Source of the DNA: JACVRW01 sp034664125
Lineage (GTDB): Bacteria > Actinomycetota > Thermoleophilia > Solirubrobacterales > Thermoleophilaceae
Direction: 5' to 3'
Length of the DNA: 64,000 nt
NCBI GenBank assembly: GCA_034664125.1
Contig: JAXDIG010000039.1
Span: 1 to 64,000, forward strand
A program made the translations under genes and the position numbers. This document shows positions 1 through 7,636 of this stretch, piece by piece; position 1 is the stretch's first letter, and each line of letters opens with the position of its first letter. The notes beneath the pieces are model-generated. The model did not search any database. It had not been told where the DNA came from and worked only from the letters and a program-made list of their open reading frames with translations.

Positions 1-567
1 GGTGGCGGCGCGGCCGAGGTGCCGAAGCTGATCGCGTTCGTCTCGAAGCAGACGGGCCTTTCGCAGGCCGACGTCGTGGCTGCGCTCCAGAAGAACTTCC
101 CGCACACGCTGGCGCTGCTGCAGGCGATTCCGCTGTCGTCGGTGTCGGCGGAGATCCCACCCCTGCTCAAGTTCCTCGAGGGTGCGCTGCACGTCACGGA
201 GCCCCAGCTGCTCGACGCGCTGTCGCAGAACTTCCCGCACCTCACGCAGGCCGTCACCAACCTCCCGGCCGTCACGGCCGCGTGGGACGACACGAAGATC
301 ACCGGGACGCGCTTCGACGGCAAGCCCATCAAGACCGTCCCGGACGTCCAGGCGTACTTCAGCTCGGACGTGATCCCTGTGCTGGAGACGCGGCGAGACA
401 ACTACTGGAATCTCGTCTCCACCTCGAACATCAACTTCATCGGACCTCTGGTGCTGATCATCGGCATCATCGTGATCCTCTACGGGCTGCTCATGCTGTA
501 CCTCGCATGGGGCTTGGACTCGCGCCGCCCGCGCGCGACCGCCAGGCCCGCTGCGGACGCGGTGTAG
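1..567 (+). CDS. Membrane-anchored protein of unknown function, N-terminus cut by window edge
   Basis: The frame is open from base 1, so the GTG at 19 is probably internal and the true start lies upstream of the window. Counting from that GTG, two related helical segments are visible (KNFPHTLALLQAIP near residue 25 and QNFPHLTQAVTNLP near residue 70), suggesting an internal repeat of about 45 residues. A hydrophobic helix at roughly 141-164 is followed by a short basic, alanine-rich tail, so the protein is probably anchored near its C-terminus with most of the chain outside the cell. I recognise no family. It may belong to an operon that begins upstream of the window. Confidence 0.7.
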   Translation, partial: GGGAAEVPKLIAFVSKQTGLSQADVVAALQKNFPHTLALLQAIPLSSVSAEIPPLLKFLEGALHVTEPQLLDALSQNFPHLTQAVTNLPAVTAAWDDTKITGTRFDGKPIKTVPDVQAYFSSDVIPVLETRRDNYWNLVSTSNINFIGPLVLIIGIIVILYGLLMLYLAWGLDSRRPRATARPAADAV

Positions 568-628
568 CACCGCCTGTCGATCCGCCGGGCTCTCGACGAC
601 CCGGCGGAACGGGTGGCCTAGCATCAGT

Positions 629-1252
629 GTGGTGGCGCTCGGCGACGTGCAGTCGGCTTTCGCGCAGGCGGCGGCCGAGGATGGGATCGTGCTCGAGAGC
701 CAGTCCTTCGACTGGCTCTGCGAGCAGGGGCACGTCGGGCTCGAGCGCGTCGCGAAGCTCCGGCGCGATCCGGCGCTGGTCGCGCCCGTCACGGCCGCGC
801 TCGAGCAATTGGGCGCGATCTACGGTCGCCTCAAAGGCGACGTCTCGGTGCTGTACGCATCGCGCGAGAACCTGCTGCTCCCCGTCGACCTCGTGCACGA
901 GCCGACCGGAACCGTGATCGAGGTCGACGAGTCGCCTCACTTCACCTCGTTCCGCCTGGCGACCCTCGAGCTGTATCCCGGCGATGCGACGGTCGGGTTC
1001 GACGTCGAGGAGCACATGGAGCTGTGCCGCACCTGGTGCTCGACGACCGATGGCCTCTCACGGGGGCTGGCCGCCAAGGGCTTCGGGTTCGGCGGGCTGC
1101 AGCGCGAACGGGCGTATCACGATGCGCTCCGTGACCTCGCCACGCCGGCCATGGGCCACCCGCCGCTCGTGCGCGTCGCGGCAGTGGACGGCGACGGGGA
1201 AGCCGCCTACCGCTCCAACCGCGGGGCGCTGCTGACACTGCTGGGCGCCTGA
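629..1252 (+). CDS. Hypothetical protein with a PD-(D/E)XK-like nuclease motif
   Basis: A 207-residue soluble protein; the start is one of two adjacent GTG codons at 629 and 632. The stretch PVDLVH (Asp87) followed by VIEVDESPHF (residues 97-106) resembles the beta-hairpin core of PD-(D/E)XK endonuclease-fold proteins, especially DUF559 and Vsr-like proteins, which carry a VIEVDGxxH motif. The usual lysine after the second acidic position is not obvious, so activity is uncertain. No restriction or repair gene is adjacent. It converges with the 1254-1508 gene; the two stop codons are one base apart. The fold assignment is inferred from this motif alone. Confidence 0.6.
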   Translation: MVALGDVQSAFAQAAAEDGIVLESQSFDWLCEQGHVGLERVAKLRRDPALVAPVTAALEQLGAIYGRLKGDVSVLYASRENLLLPVDLVHEPTGTVIEVDESPHFTSFRLATLELYPGDATVGFDVEEHMELCRTWCSTTDGLSRGLAAKGFGFGGLQRERAYHDALRDLATPAMGHPPLVRVAAVDGDGEAAYRSNRGALLTLLGA

Positions 1253-1253
1253 T

Positions 1254-1508
1254 TCAGCGCGCCGGCGCTTCGGGCTCTTCGGTCACCGCGACGTTGATGG
1301 TGGAACACCGCCCGCAGCGTACGCGGACCTTCTTCGTCATCTGTATCGGTTGCATCGCCACGGCGAGGACGTTGCCGCAGGCGACGCAGACGTAGTCGTC
1401 CGGGCCGTTGCCGTGGAAGACGGGCCGGCCCGGGTCCTCCTGGATCGCGGTTCCGCCGTCGAAGGGCACCTCGCCCTCGCGTATCTGTCGCATCGCGATC
1501 GTGGCCAT
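1254..1508 (-). CDS. Small zinc-ribbon protein at the end of the CBB operon
   Basis: An 84-residue protein with two CxxC knuckles, Cys41/Cys44 and Cys65/Cys68, typical of a single zinc ribbon. The N-terminal 35 residues are polar, and the C-terminus is acidic and proline-rich. It starts 4 bases after the CoxG-like gene and is the last gene of the leftward CBB run, so it is probably co-transcribed with RuBisCO and phosphoribulokinase. Zinc ribbons of this size often mediate protein or nucleic acid contacts, but no function can be assigned from sequence. Confidence 0.7.
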   Translation of the reverse strand: MATIAMRQIREGEVPFDGGTAIQEDPGRPVFHGNGPDDYVCVACGNVLAVAMQPIQMTKKVRVRCGRCSTINVAVTEEPEAPAR

Positions 1509-1512
1509 CGGA

Positions 1513-1944
1513 CTACATGTTCGTGAGCTTCCCGGTGAAGTCCTTGATCAGCCCGTCCAGCACGCCGACCACGACCCCCTCGCCCATCGAGGCCGCCTTG
1601 CCGGTGATCTGGGCGTTGGTGTGGATCGTTCCGCCGCCGTCCGTGAGCTGGAAGACGACCTCGGCGTTGGCGTGTCCCTGACCGCCGGCCTCCTTCGACT
1701 TGATGCTCATCACCGCGCGACGGGCGTCGGCGTCCTGCTCGACGATCTCCACGTTGCCCGTGAAGGTCATCGACATGGCTCCCATCTTCACCTTGATCTC
1801 GGCCTTGGCGGAGTTGGGACCGGTGCTCTCGAGCACGCTGCCTCCCTCGACGCACGGCACCACGCGCTCGAGGTCGACGATCGCCGCGAAGCTCTCGTCG
1901 ATCGGCTTCGCGGTGGTGAAGGAATGGTCGAGCTCAACTGCCAT
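1513..1944 (-). CDS. CoxG-like SRPBCC family protein
   Basis: This 143-residue protein has the pattern of the SRPBCC fold as found in carbon monoxide dehydrogenase subunit G: an N-terminal DHSFTTAKPIDESFAAI segment, a mid-protein strand series with KVKMGAMSMTFTG, and a C-terminal helix preceded by TGKAASMGEG. CoxG proteins are linked to aerobic CO dehydrogenase, where they are thought to help anchor the enzyme at the membrane or recruit quinone. No CODH structural genes lie in this window. It sits 45 bases downstream of phosphoribulokinase and 4 bases before the zinc-ribbon gene, so it is in the CBB transcription unit. A general lipid- or quinone-binding role is also possible. Confidence 0.75.
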   Translation of the reverse strand: MAVELDHSFTTAKPIDESFAAIVDLERVVPCVEGGSVLESTGPNSAKAEIKVKMGAMSMTFTGNVEIVEQDADARRAVMSIKSKEAGGQGHANAEVVFQLTDGGGTIHTNAQITGKAASMGEGVVVGVLDGLIKDFTGKLTNM

Positions 1945-1989
1945 GTGTGCGTACTCCTTGTCGAAGGTTGGACGACATCATCCCAATCC

Positions 1990-2952
1990 TCAGGGGGTGA
2001 CTGTGTCCGGCTCGGGCGCCGTCTTCTCGACGACTCGGTCGACTCGCGACCCGTCGCCGCCGAGGGCGACCGATGCCCTCGCCGTGACCAGGTGGTAGAG
2101 GACCAGCAGCTGGACGAGCGCCAGGGATTCGGAGCGATACAGCTGGGTTCCGATCGTGAACTCTCCGAGGCGCTCCGAACGCAGATGGCTCGCGAAGTGG
2201 ACCCGGTCCCAGATGGCCTCTTCGATCTGTGCCGCGTAGTCGTGGTCGATGTCGCCCGAGATCAGGAGAGTTCGCTCTCCGTTGCCGTCGAACAGCGTCA
2301 TCCCGCGGTCCTCCGCGTTGATGTGCGGCGCCACGTCGGGATGGACGAGCCCCTGACGAAGCGTGACCTCGGCGTCGAGGTGGCCTTGATCGCTGCGGTC
2401 GCCCGGCCTGAACGAGACGAGGATGTCGGCGTAGCGCTCCTGCGGCCGGATGAAGGCGGCAGAGTCGGGCTCGCGACGGTCCAGCTCCTCGAGCACCTGG
2501 TCGGTGGTGTAGCCGCGCCGCGAGCAGTCGCGGTCCACCTTCCACTGGCGGCGCAGGTCCTCGGGCGGCGCAAGGAACACGCGGATGTCGAAGACGTCTC
2601 GCAGCGCCTTCGTGTGGTAGGCGAGCAGACCCTCCACCACGGTGAACTGCCGCGGCGTCACGTAGACCGGAGGCGCGAAGGTCCCGTCCTTGTGCTGGTA
2701 GACGGGCTTGAGGATCGAGCGTCCCGCGCGCACTTCCTGGAAGTGCTGCTCCATGATGTCGACGTGGTTGCAGTCGGGATCGAGCGGCGTGATGCCGCGA
2801 TCGGCGCGCTGGGCCCGGTCGTAGCGGTGGTAGTCGTCGGCCGCGATGTGCGTGACGTGCTGCTCGCCGAGCAGCCTCACCAAACCACGCGTGATGGTGG
2901 TCTTGCCGGCAGCGGAATCGCCGACGACGCCGAGCATGATGGGACGGGGCAT
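1990..2952 (-). CDS. prk: Phosphoribulokinase
   Basis: This enzyme phosphorylates ribulose 5-phosphate with ATP to make ribulose 1,5-bisphosphate, the RuBisCO substrate, and is diagnostic of the CBB cycle. The 320-residue protein opens with a P-loop (GDSAAGKT, residues 11-18), followed by DDYHRYDR with the expected acidic and basic active-site residues, then KPVYQHKDGTF and the VEGLL strand. Length and motifs match the class II (plant, cyanobacterial and actinobacterial) kinase rather than the proteobacterial class I octamer. It lies 17 bases downstream of cbbX in the same orientation. I chose the ATG at 2952, directly before the P-loop strand. Confidence 0.95.
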   Translation of the reverse strand: MPRPIMLGVVGDSAAGKTTITRGLVRLLGEQHVTHIAADDYHRYDRAQRADRGITPLDPDCNHVDIMEQHFQEVRAGRSILKPVYQHKDGTFAPPVYVTPRQFTVVEGLLAYHTKALRDVFDIRVFLAPPEDLRRQWKVDRDCSRRGYTTDQVLEELDRREPDSAAFIRPQERYADILVSFRPGDRSDQGHLDAEVTLRQGLVHPDVAPHINAEDRGMTLFDGNGERTLLISGDIDHDYAAQIEEAIWDRVHFASHLRSERLGEFTIGTQLYRSESLALVQLLVLYHLVTARASVALGGDGSRVDRVVEKTAPEPDTVTP

Positions 2953-2969
2953 CGCTTCGTCTCCCTTGG

Positions 2970-3860
2970 CTAGGCCGACGGTTCGTCGTCGAACACCGAG
3001 CTGCGCAAGATGTCTTCCGCGTCGATCTCGACCAGGTCGCTGCGCGAGAACGGGCCGCGGCGGTCGAACAGCCGCGCCGCATGCCGCAGACGCGCACGGT
3101 CGATCGCATTCCGGATGCTCCGGGCGTTCGCGAAGCGCGGCTGCTCGCGCCTGAGCTCGATGTACTTCAGCAGGGCCGCGCTGGCCTCGGAGCTGAGCTC
3201 GTAGTCGCGCTGCTCCACCATCAGGCGCGCGATCTGCATGAGCTCGTCGATGCTGTAGTCGGGGAAGTCGATGTGGTGGGCGACGCGCGAGCCCATCCCC
3301 GGATTGGAGCGGAAGAACTCCTCCATCCTGTCCCTGTAGCCGGCCAGCACGACGACGAGATCCTCGCGTTCGGTCTCCATGACCTGCAGCAGTATCTCGA
3401 TCGCCTCCTGGCCGTAGTCGCGCTCATTCTCTGGACGGTGCAGGTAGTACGCCTCGTCGATGAAGAGCACACCGCCGCGGGCGCGCTTGAGCACCTCCTT
3501 GGTCTTCGGCGCTGTGTGGCCGACGTACTGGCCCACGAGGTCGTCCCGCGTCACGGACACGACCCTCGGCTTCTCTATGTAGCCGAGGCGGTGCAGGATC
3601 TCGGCCATGCGGAGCGCGACCGTCGTCTTGCCCGTCCCGGGGTGGCCGGTGAAGCTCATGTGCAGGGATGGGCGAGCGGAGTTCAGGCCCTCCTCGCGCC
3701 GCAGACGGTCGATCACGAGCAGCGCCGCGATTTCGCGGATGCGCGTCTTCACGGGCCCCAGCGCGACGAGGTCTTCGTCGAGCTGCGCGAGCACCTGCTC
3801 GATGTCGCCTACGGCCGTGCTGACCTCCGGCCCCTCCACCGGCTGGAGCTGGGCGTTCAT
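2970..3860 (-). CDS. cbbX: Red-type RuBisCO activase CbbX (AAA+)
   Basis: CbbX is a hexameric AAA+ motor that removes inhibitory sugar phosphates from red-type form I RuBisCO by pulling on the large-subunit C-terminus. The 296-residue protein shows Walker A GHPGTGKT (72-79), pore loop QYVGH (111-115), Walker B LFIDEA (132-137) and a C-terminal AAA lid with RSIRNAIDRARLR. I placed the start at the ATG at 3858-3860 because it overlaps the cbbS stop as ATGA and gives the normal family length; a longer open frame upstream is the antisense-type extension common in GC-rich DNA. The gene order cbbL-cbbS-cbbX supports the red-type assignment. Confidence 0.95.
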   Translation of the reverse strand: MNAQLQPVEGPEVSTAVGDIEQVLAQLDEDLVALGPVKTRIREIAALLVIDRLRREEGLNSARPSLHMSFTGHPGTGKTTVALRMAEILHRLGYIEKPRVVSVTRDDLVGQYVGHTAPKTKEVLKRARGGVLFIDEAYYLHRPENERDYGQEAIEILLQVMETEREDLVVVLAGYRDRMEEFFRSNPGMGSRVAHHIDFPDYSIDELMQIARLMVEQRDYELSSEASAALLKYIELRREQPRFANARSIRNAIDRARLRHAARLFDRRGPFSRSDLVEIDAEDILRSSVFDDEPSA

Positions 3861-4342
3861 GAGACGGGTCTGACGCGGTTGCCACCACGCCCACCGTTGG
3901 AGGTAGACGTGCCGTCCGCCCCGTAGCGGAGGCCATGGGGTGCATCGGCGGCGTAGGGATGCAGGGTGTAGCGGATCTGGCGGTCCGCCTTCTCCTGGCG
4001 CTCCAGGCGGAAGCCCGGCTCCTCGGGGGGCCGCCCGACGATGAAGGACAAGGCGGTGGTCTGGCGGCCCAGCGACCGGTCGTACGCCACGACCTTGACG
4101 TACTCGTTGGGGCAGGCCTCGCGCGCGGCGCGCACCTCGCGCATGGCGACCCCGACGTCGTCCTCGTCGAGCTCGAACAGCGGCTGGCCCCACATCTCCC
4201 ACAGGGAGTTGCGCGGGTGCGGGTCGTCGGTGTGCTCCACCATGATCGCCCAGCCGTTGCGCAGCACGTAACGGAGTTGCGCCTCGATCTCGTCGTCGGT
4301 GAAGTCGGGGAGGTAGGAGAACGTCCCTTGCGTGATGCGCAT
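3857..4342 (-). CDS. cbbS: RuBisCO small subunit
   Basis: The small subunit caps the L8 core of form I RuBisCO. The 161-residue sequence opens with ITQGTFSYLPDFTDDEI, the family signature, and contains GWAIMVEHTDDPHPRNS and EVRAAREACPNEYVKV. It is longer than green-type small subunits; the C-terminal part after FIVGRPP, with RQIRYTLHPYAAD, corresponds to the extended C-terminus of red-type small subunits, followed by about 30 glycine- and arginine-rich residues. The gene begins 9 bases after cbbL and overlaps cbbX by 4 bases, so the three are translationally coupled. Confidence 0.95.
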   Translation of the reverse strand: MRITQGTFSYLPDFTDDEIEAQLRYVLRNGWAIMVEHTDDPHPRNSLWEMWGQPLFELDEDDVGVAMREVRAAREACPNEYVKVVAYDRSLGRQTTALSFIVGRPPEEPGFRLERQEKADRQIRYTLHPYAADAPHGLRYGADGTSTSNGGRGGNRVRPVS

Positions 4343-4351
4343 GCCGGTCTC

Positions 4352-5782
4352 CTAGCTCGCGGTCGGGGTGACGGACACGTCGGCCGTGTCGGTGGACGTG
4401 TACTCGAAGGTGATGTCCTTCCAGACCTCGAGCGCCGCGTTCAGCTCCGGGCACCCCTTGGCTGCCTGGGCGAGGATGTCGGGGCCCTCGCTGTAGAAGT
4501 CGCGGCCCTCGTTGCGCGCCTGGATCATCGCCTCGACGGCGACGCGGTTGGCCGTGGCGCCGGCGGCGATCCCCATCGGATGGCCGATCGTGCCGCCACC
4601 GAACTGCAGGATCACGTCCTCGCCGAGGTAGTGCAGCAGCTGATACATCTGGCCGGCGTGGATGCCGCCCGAGGCGACGGGCATGACCGCGGGCATGGAG
4701 CCCCAGTCCTGGTCGAAGTAGAGCCCGGTTTCCGGGTTGGCCACGTTGTAGCGCTGGCGCAGCACGTCGTAGTAGCCGCGCACCATGTCCGGATCGCCCT
4801 CGAGCTTGCCCACGACGGTGCCCGCGTGGATGTGGTCGACTCCGAGCAGCCGGCACCATTTCGCGATCACCCGGAAGGAGACGCCGTGGGTCTTCTGGCG
4901 GGTGAAGGTGCCGTGGCCGGCGCGATGCAGGTGCAGCAGCACCCCGTTCGCGCGCGACCACTTCGACATCGAGGACATCGCCGTGTAGCCGACCGTCAGG
5001 TCCATCATGATGATCGGCGAGCCGATCTCCTTGGCGAACTCCGCCCGCTCGTACATGTCCTCCATCGTGGCGGCGGTGACGTTCATGTAGTGGCCCTTCA
5101 CCTCGCCGGTGCGGCCGGAGGCACGGGAAACGGCCTCTTGGGAGTAGAGGAAGCGGTCGCGCCAGCGCATGAAGGGCTGGGAGTTGATGTTCTCGTCGTC
5201 CTTGGTGAAGTCCAGGCCGCCCCGCAGCGCCTCGTAGACCACGCGGCCGTAGTTCTTCGCCGACAGGCCCAGCTTGGGCTTCGTCGTGGCGCCGATCAGC
5301 GGACGCCCGAACTTGTCGAGGTACTCGCGTTCCATGACGATGCCGTGCGGGGGGCCCGGGAAGGTCTTGACGTAGTGCAGCGGGATCCGCATGTCCTCCA
5401 GGCGCAATGCCTTGAGAGCCTTGAAGCCGAATACGTTGCCGATGATCGACGAGGTGAGGTTCGCGATCGAGCCCTCCTCGAAGAGGTCGATGTCATACGC
5501 GATCAGGGCGATGTACTGGCCTGGCGTGCCCGGAACCTCGTCGACCTGGTAGGCCTTGGCCTGGTAGTGCTCGTACTGGGTCAGGCGATCGGTCCAGACG
5601 ACCGTCCACGTGGCCGTCGACGACTCCCCGGCCACGGCCGCCGCCGCCTCTATCGCGTCGACGCCCTCCTGGGGCGTGATGCGGAAGGCGCACAGGATGT
5701 CGGTGTCCTTGGGCTCGTAGTCGGAGTCCCAGAAACCCATCTCGGCGTACGGTGTGACGCCTGCCGTCCAGCGATCGCTCAT
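4352..5782 (-). CDS. cbbL: RuBisCO large subunit, red-type form I
   Basis: Catalyses carboxylation (and oxygenation) of ribulose 1,5-bisphosphate. All key residues are visible in the 476-residue protein: GATTKPKLG (Lys168, Lys170), the carbamylated lysine and metal ligands in DFTKDDE (Lys194, Asp196, Glu197), HLHRAGH (His286, Arg287), DHIHAGT (His319), loop 6 GTVVGKLEGD (Lys326), SGGIHAGQ and GGGTIGHP. DLTVGYTAMSSMSKW and the linked cbbX place it among red-type enzymes (forms IC, ID or the IE reported from soil Actinobacteriota); a tree is needed to choose. The RAMH position usual in the family reads RAGH. No ribosome-binding site precedes the ATG; a promoter with a -10 box 6 bases upstream implies a leaderless message. 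Confidence 0.97.
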   Translation of the reverse strand: MSDRWTAGVTPYAEMGFWDSDYEPKDTDILCAFRITPQEGVDAIEAAAAVAGESSTATWTVVWTDRLTQYEHYQAKAYQVDEVPGTPGQYIALIAYDIDLFEEGSIANLTSSIIGNVFGFKALKALRLEDMRIPLHYVKTFPGPPHGIVMEREYLDKFGRPLIGATTKPKLGLSAKNYGRVVYEALRGGLDFTKDDENINSQPFMRWRDRFLYSQEAVSRASGRTGEVKGHYMNVTAATMEDMYERAEFAKEIGSPIIMMDLTVGYTAMSSMSKWSRANGVLLHLHRAGHGTFTRQKTHGVSFRVIAKWCRLLGVDHIHAGTVVGKLEGDPDMVRGYYDVLRQRYNVANPETGLYFDQDWGSMPAVMPVASGGIHAGQMYQLLHYLGEDVILQFGGGTIGHPMGIAAGATANRVAVEAMIQARNEGRDFYSEGPDILAQAAKGCPELNAALEVWKDITFEYTSTDTADVSVTPTAS

Positions 5783-5817
5783 CTGGCGATCCTACGTCCG
5801 AAGACAGAGGTTTTCAA
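5783..5817 (-). promoter_or_regulatory. cbbL promoter, apparently leaderless
   Basis: Read on the minus strand, TTGAAA (5817-5812) and TAGGAT (5794-5789) are separated by exactly 17 bases, a near-consensus housekeeping promoter. Only 6 bases separate the -10 box from the cbbL ATG at 5782, so transcription would start at or within a base or two of the start codon. Confidence 0.75.
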
Positions 5818-5819
5818 CT

Positions 5820-5840
5820 AAAGATAGGGCGAAAGTCTTT
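5820..5840. promoter_or_regulatory. Dyad upstream of the cbbL promoter, candidate CbbR site
   Basis: AAAGA (5820-5824) and TCTTT (5836-5840) form a perfect inverted repeat with an 11-base spacer, the geometry of LysR-family half-sites (T-N11-A). It lies two bases upstream of the -35 box, about 38-58 bases before the expected transcription start, where a LysR activator would contact RNA polymerase. The link to the CbbR at 7654 is inferred. Confidence 0.5.
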
Positions 5841-5849
5841 GCAGTTTCT

Positions 5850-6539
5850 TTATAGGTCGTCCCGCTCGACCGTCGCCAGGCCCGGGCTCGCGGCCGCCAG
5901 GCGCGGAACGAACGGGATGACCGACTCCTGCGCGCACCAGTCGATGTCGGCGCCCAGCCCGGCGGCGTTGAGCACGTCGGCATCGGCACCCGCCGCAAGG
6001 GCGTCTCGGCCGCATGGATACGCGGACGCGACGGCGTGTGCGACTAGGGCGGAGTCGGACAGCTCGCGCTCGAGCCGCGCGACGATGCGCCCGGCGACGT
6101 AGCTGTCCTCGAGCGCCGGGCGCCCGTCGGTGCCCGAGCACAGCAGCTGGACGTCGTCCTCCGCGGCGGCGGCCGCGATCGCCGCTTCGAGATTGAGCAG
6201 GCACGCCACGAGCACCACCGGCGACAGTTCGGCGGCGCGAACGATCGCCGGCGCGCCGTTGGTGGTGGCCAGCACGAGCTCGTCGCCACGCGGCGGTTCT
6301 GTGTCGGCGGGCGAGTTGCCGAGGTCGAAGCCCGCCGGCCGGAGGCAGTGCCGTTCTCCGGCGAGCACGCGACCGGGCCCCGCGAGCGCGAGTGCGCCGT
6401 CCAGTGTCTCGGCGCACAGCACGCGCGCGTAGCCGGAGTGAAGTGCCTGGACGATCGTGGAAGTCGCGCGCAGCACGTCGATCACGATGGTCACGCCGGC
6501 TTCCCGCGCGTCGGCGCGGGTGAACGCGACCTCGACCAT
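5850..6539 (-). CDS. ComB-like 2-hydroxyacid phosphate phosphatase in the CBB locus
   Basis: The 229-residue protein matches the 2-phosphosulfolactate phosphatase (ComB) family: VIDVLRATSTIVQAL near the N-terminus, GERHCLRPAGFDLGNSPA, and ATTNGAPAI with the conserved TTNG motif. ComB is a Mg-dependent phosphatase of coenzyme M synthesis that, as I recall, also hydrolyses other 2-hydroxycarboxylic acid phosphates including phosphoglycolate. I chose the ATG at 6537-6539 because it starts the domain 8 bases after the aldolase stop; the longer frame upstream has no similarity. Position between aldolase and RuBisCO, with no cbbZ in view, suggests phosphoglycolate removal. That role is inference; a coenzyme M-like or unknown product is the alternative. 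Confidence 0.8.
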   Translation of the reverse strand: MVEVAFTRADAREAGVTIVIDVLRATSTIVQALHSGYARVLCAETLDGALALAGPGRVLAGERHCLRPAGFDLGNSPADTEPPRGDELVLATTNGAPAIVRAAELSPVVLVACLLNLEAAIAAAAAEDDVQLLCSGTDGRPALEDSYVAGRIVARLERELSDSALVAHAVASAYPCGRDALAAGADADVLNAAGLGADIDWCAQESVIPFVPRLAAASPGLATVERDDL

Positions 6540-6547
6540 CGCGGCGG

Positions 6548-7567
6548 TCAGATCGAGACGCTCGCGACGGCGTACCGCTCGCGCATCTGATCGAGCGACA
6601 GCGCTGCGAAGTCCCCTGCGTGACCCGCCTGGCCGAACTGCCGCATGCGCTCGGCCACGACCTCCCGCATGCCGCGGCGCGCCGCTTTCGTGAAGTGGCG
6701 CGGATCCCATTCCTCGGGCTGGTCGGCGATCGCCTCGCGCACCGCCGCGGTGATCGCGAGGCGTCCGTCCGTGTCGATGTTGATCTTGCGCACCCCATGC
6801 TCGATGCCGCGCCGGATCTGCTCCACCGGCACGCCGAAGCCGGCTCCGATTTGGCCGCCCGCGGCGTTGATCCGCCGCACCAGCTCGGCCGGGACGCTGG
6901 ACGAGCCGTGCATCACCAGGTGCGTGGTCGGCAGGCGCCGGTGCACCTCTTCGATCAGGTCCATCGCGAGGATGTCACCGTCGGGCTCGCGCGAGAACTT
7001 GTAGGCGCCGTGGCTCGTGCCGATGGCCACGGCCAGCGCGTCCAGGCCGGTCTGGGCCACGAACTCGACGGCCTGGTCCGGATCGACGAGGTTCACCTCG
7101 CCGGAGCCGACGCCGTCCTCGATGCCGCCGAGCGTCCCGAGCTCGCCCTCGACCGTAACGCCGCGGGCGTGGGCGTACTCGACGACCTCGCGCGTGACCG
7201 CGACGTTGTAGTCGAAGTCCGCGGGCGTCTTCGCGTCCTCCATCAGCGAGCCGTCCATCATCACGCTCGTGAAGCCGAGGTCGATGGCGCTGATGCAGGT
7301 TTCGGGCGAGTTGCCGTGGTCTTGGTGCAGGACGACCGGGATCTCGGGGTACTCCTCCGCGGCGGCCAGCATCAGGTGCAGTAGGAAACGGTCGCCCGCG
7401 TACGCGCGGGCGCCGCGCGACGCTTGAACGATCACGGGGGAGGCCGTCTCGCGAGCGGCCTCCATGATCCCCTGGATCTGCTCCATGTTGTTGACGTTGA
7501 AAGCGCCGACGCCGTACCCGCCGGCGGCCGCTTCGTCGAGCACCTGCCGCATCGAAACCAGAGGCAT
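6548..7567 (-). CDS. fba: Class II fructose-bisphosphate aldolase
   Basis: Zn-dependent aldolase that condenses dihydroxyacetone phosphate with glyceraldehyde 3-phosphate or erythrose 4-phosphate in the CBB cycle and gluconeogenesis. The 339-residue protein shows GAFNVNNMEQIQ near the N-terminus, HQDHG (81-85, catalytic Asp and Zn histidine), EGELGTLGG, GTSHGAYK and MHGSSSVP, all family signatures. The start is the ATG at 7565-7567 giving MPLVSMRQVL, the usual N-terminus; an upstream in-frame start would add 13 atypical residues. It is the first gene of the leftward CBB run, 8 bases before the ComB-like gene, and faces cbbR across an 86-base regulatory gap. Confidence 0.95.
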   Translation of the reverse strand: MPLVSMRQVLDEAAAGGYGVGAFNVNNMEQIQGIMEAARETASPVIVQASRGARAYAGDRFLLHLMLAAAEEYPEIPVVLHQDHGNSPETCISAIDLGFTSVMMDGSLMEDAKTPADFDYNVAVTREVVEYAHARGVTVEGELGTLGGIEDGVGSGEVNLVDPDQAVEFVAQTGLDALAVAIGTSHGAYKFSREPDGDILAMDLIEEVHRRLPTTHLVMHGSSSVPAELVRRINAAGGQIGAGFGVPVEQIRRGIEHGVRKINIDTDGRLAITAAVREAIADQPEEWDPRHFTKAARRGMREVVAERMRQFGQAGHAGDFAALSLDQMRERYAVASVSI

Positions 7568-7602
7568 GCGCTCAGCATCGCCTGAGAATGAATTGAGATC
7601 AA
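7568..7602 (-). promoter_or_regulatory. Candidate leaderless fba promoter with overlapping dyad
   Basis: On the minus strand TTGATC (7602-7597) and GATGCT (7579-7574) are 17 bases apart, and the -10-like box ends 6 bases before the ATG at 7567, the same geometry as the cbbL promoter. The -10 match is weak. The palindrome TTGAGATCAA (7593-7602) covers the -35 box and could be an operator for the divergent CbbR. Confidence 0.45.
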
Positions 7603-7636
7603 GCAAAGATTAGGAGGTAACAATGAGTGGCATGTT

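Noticed and set aside
1408..2973. A 521-codon plus-strand frame opposite the CBB genes
   Set aside because: It lies antisense to the zinc-ribbon, CoxG-like and phosphoribulokinase genes, all with clear family motifs, and has the Val/Arg/Asp-rich composition of GC-rich shadow frames.
2970..4961. A 663-codon frame extending cbbX upstream
   Set aside because: The first 367 codons are out of frame with and overlap cbbS and cbbL; only the part from 3860 is homologous to CbbX.
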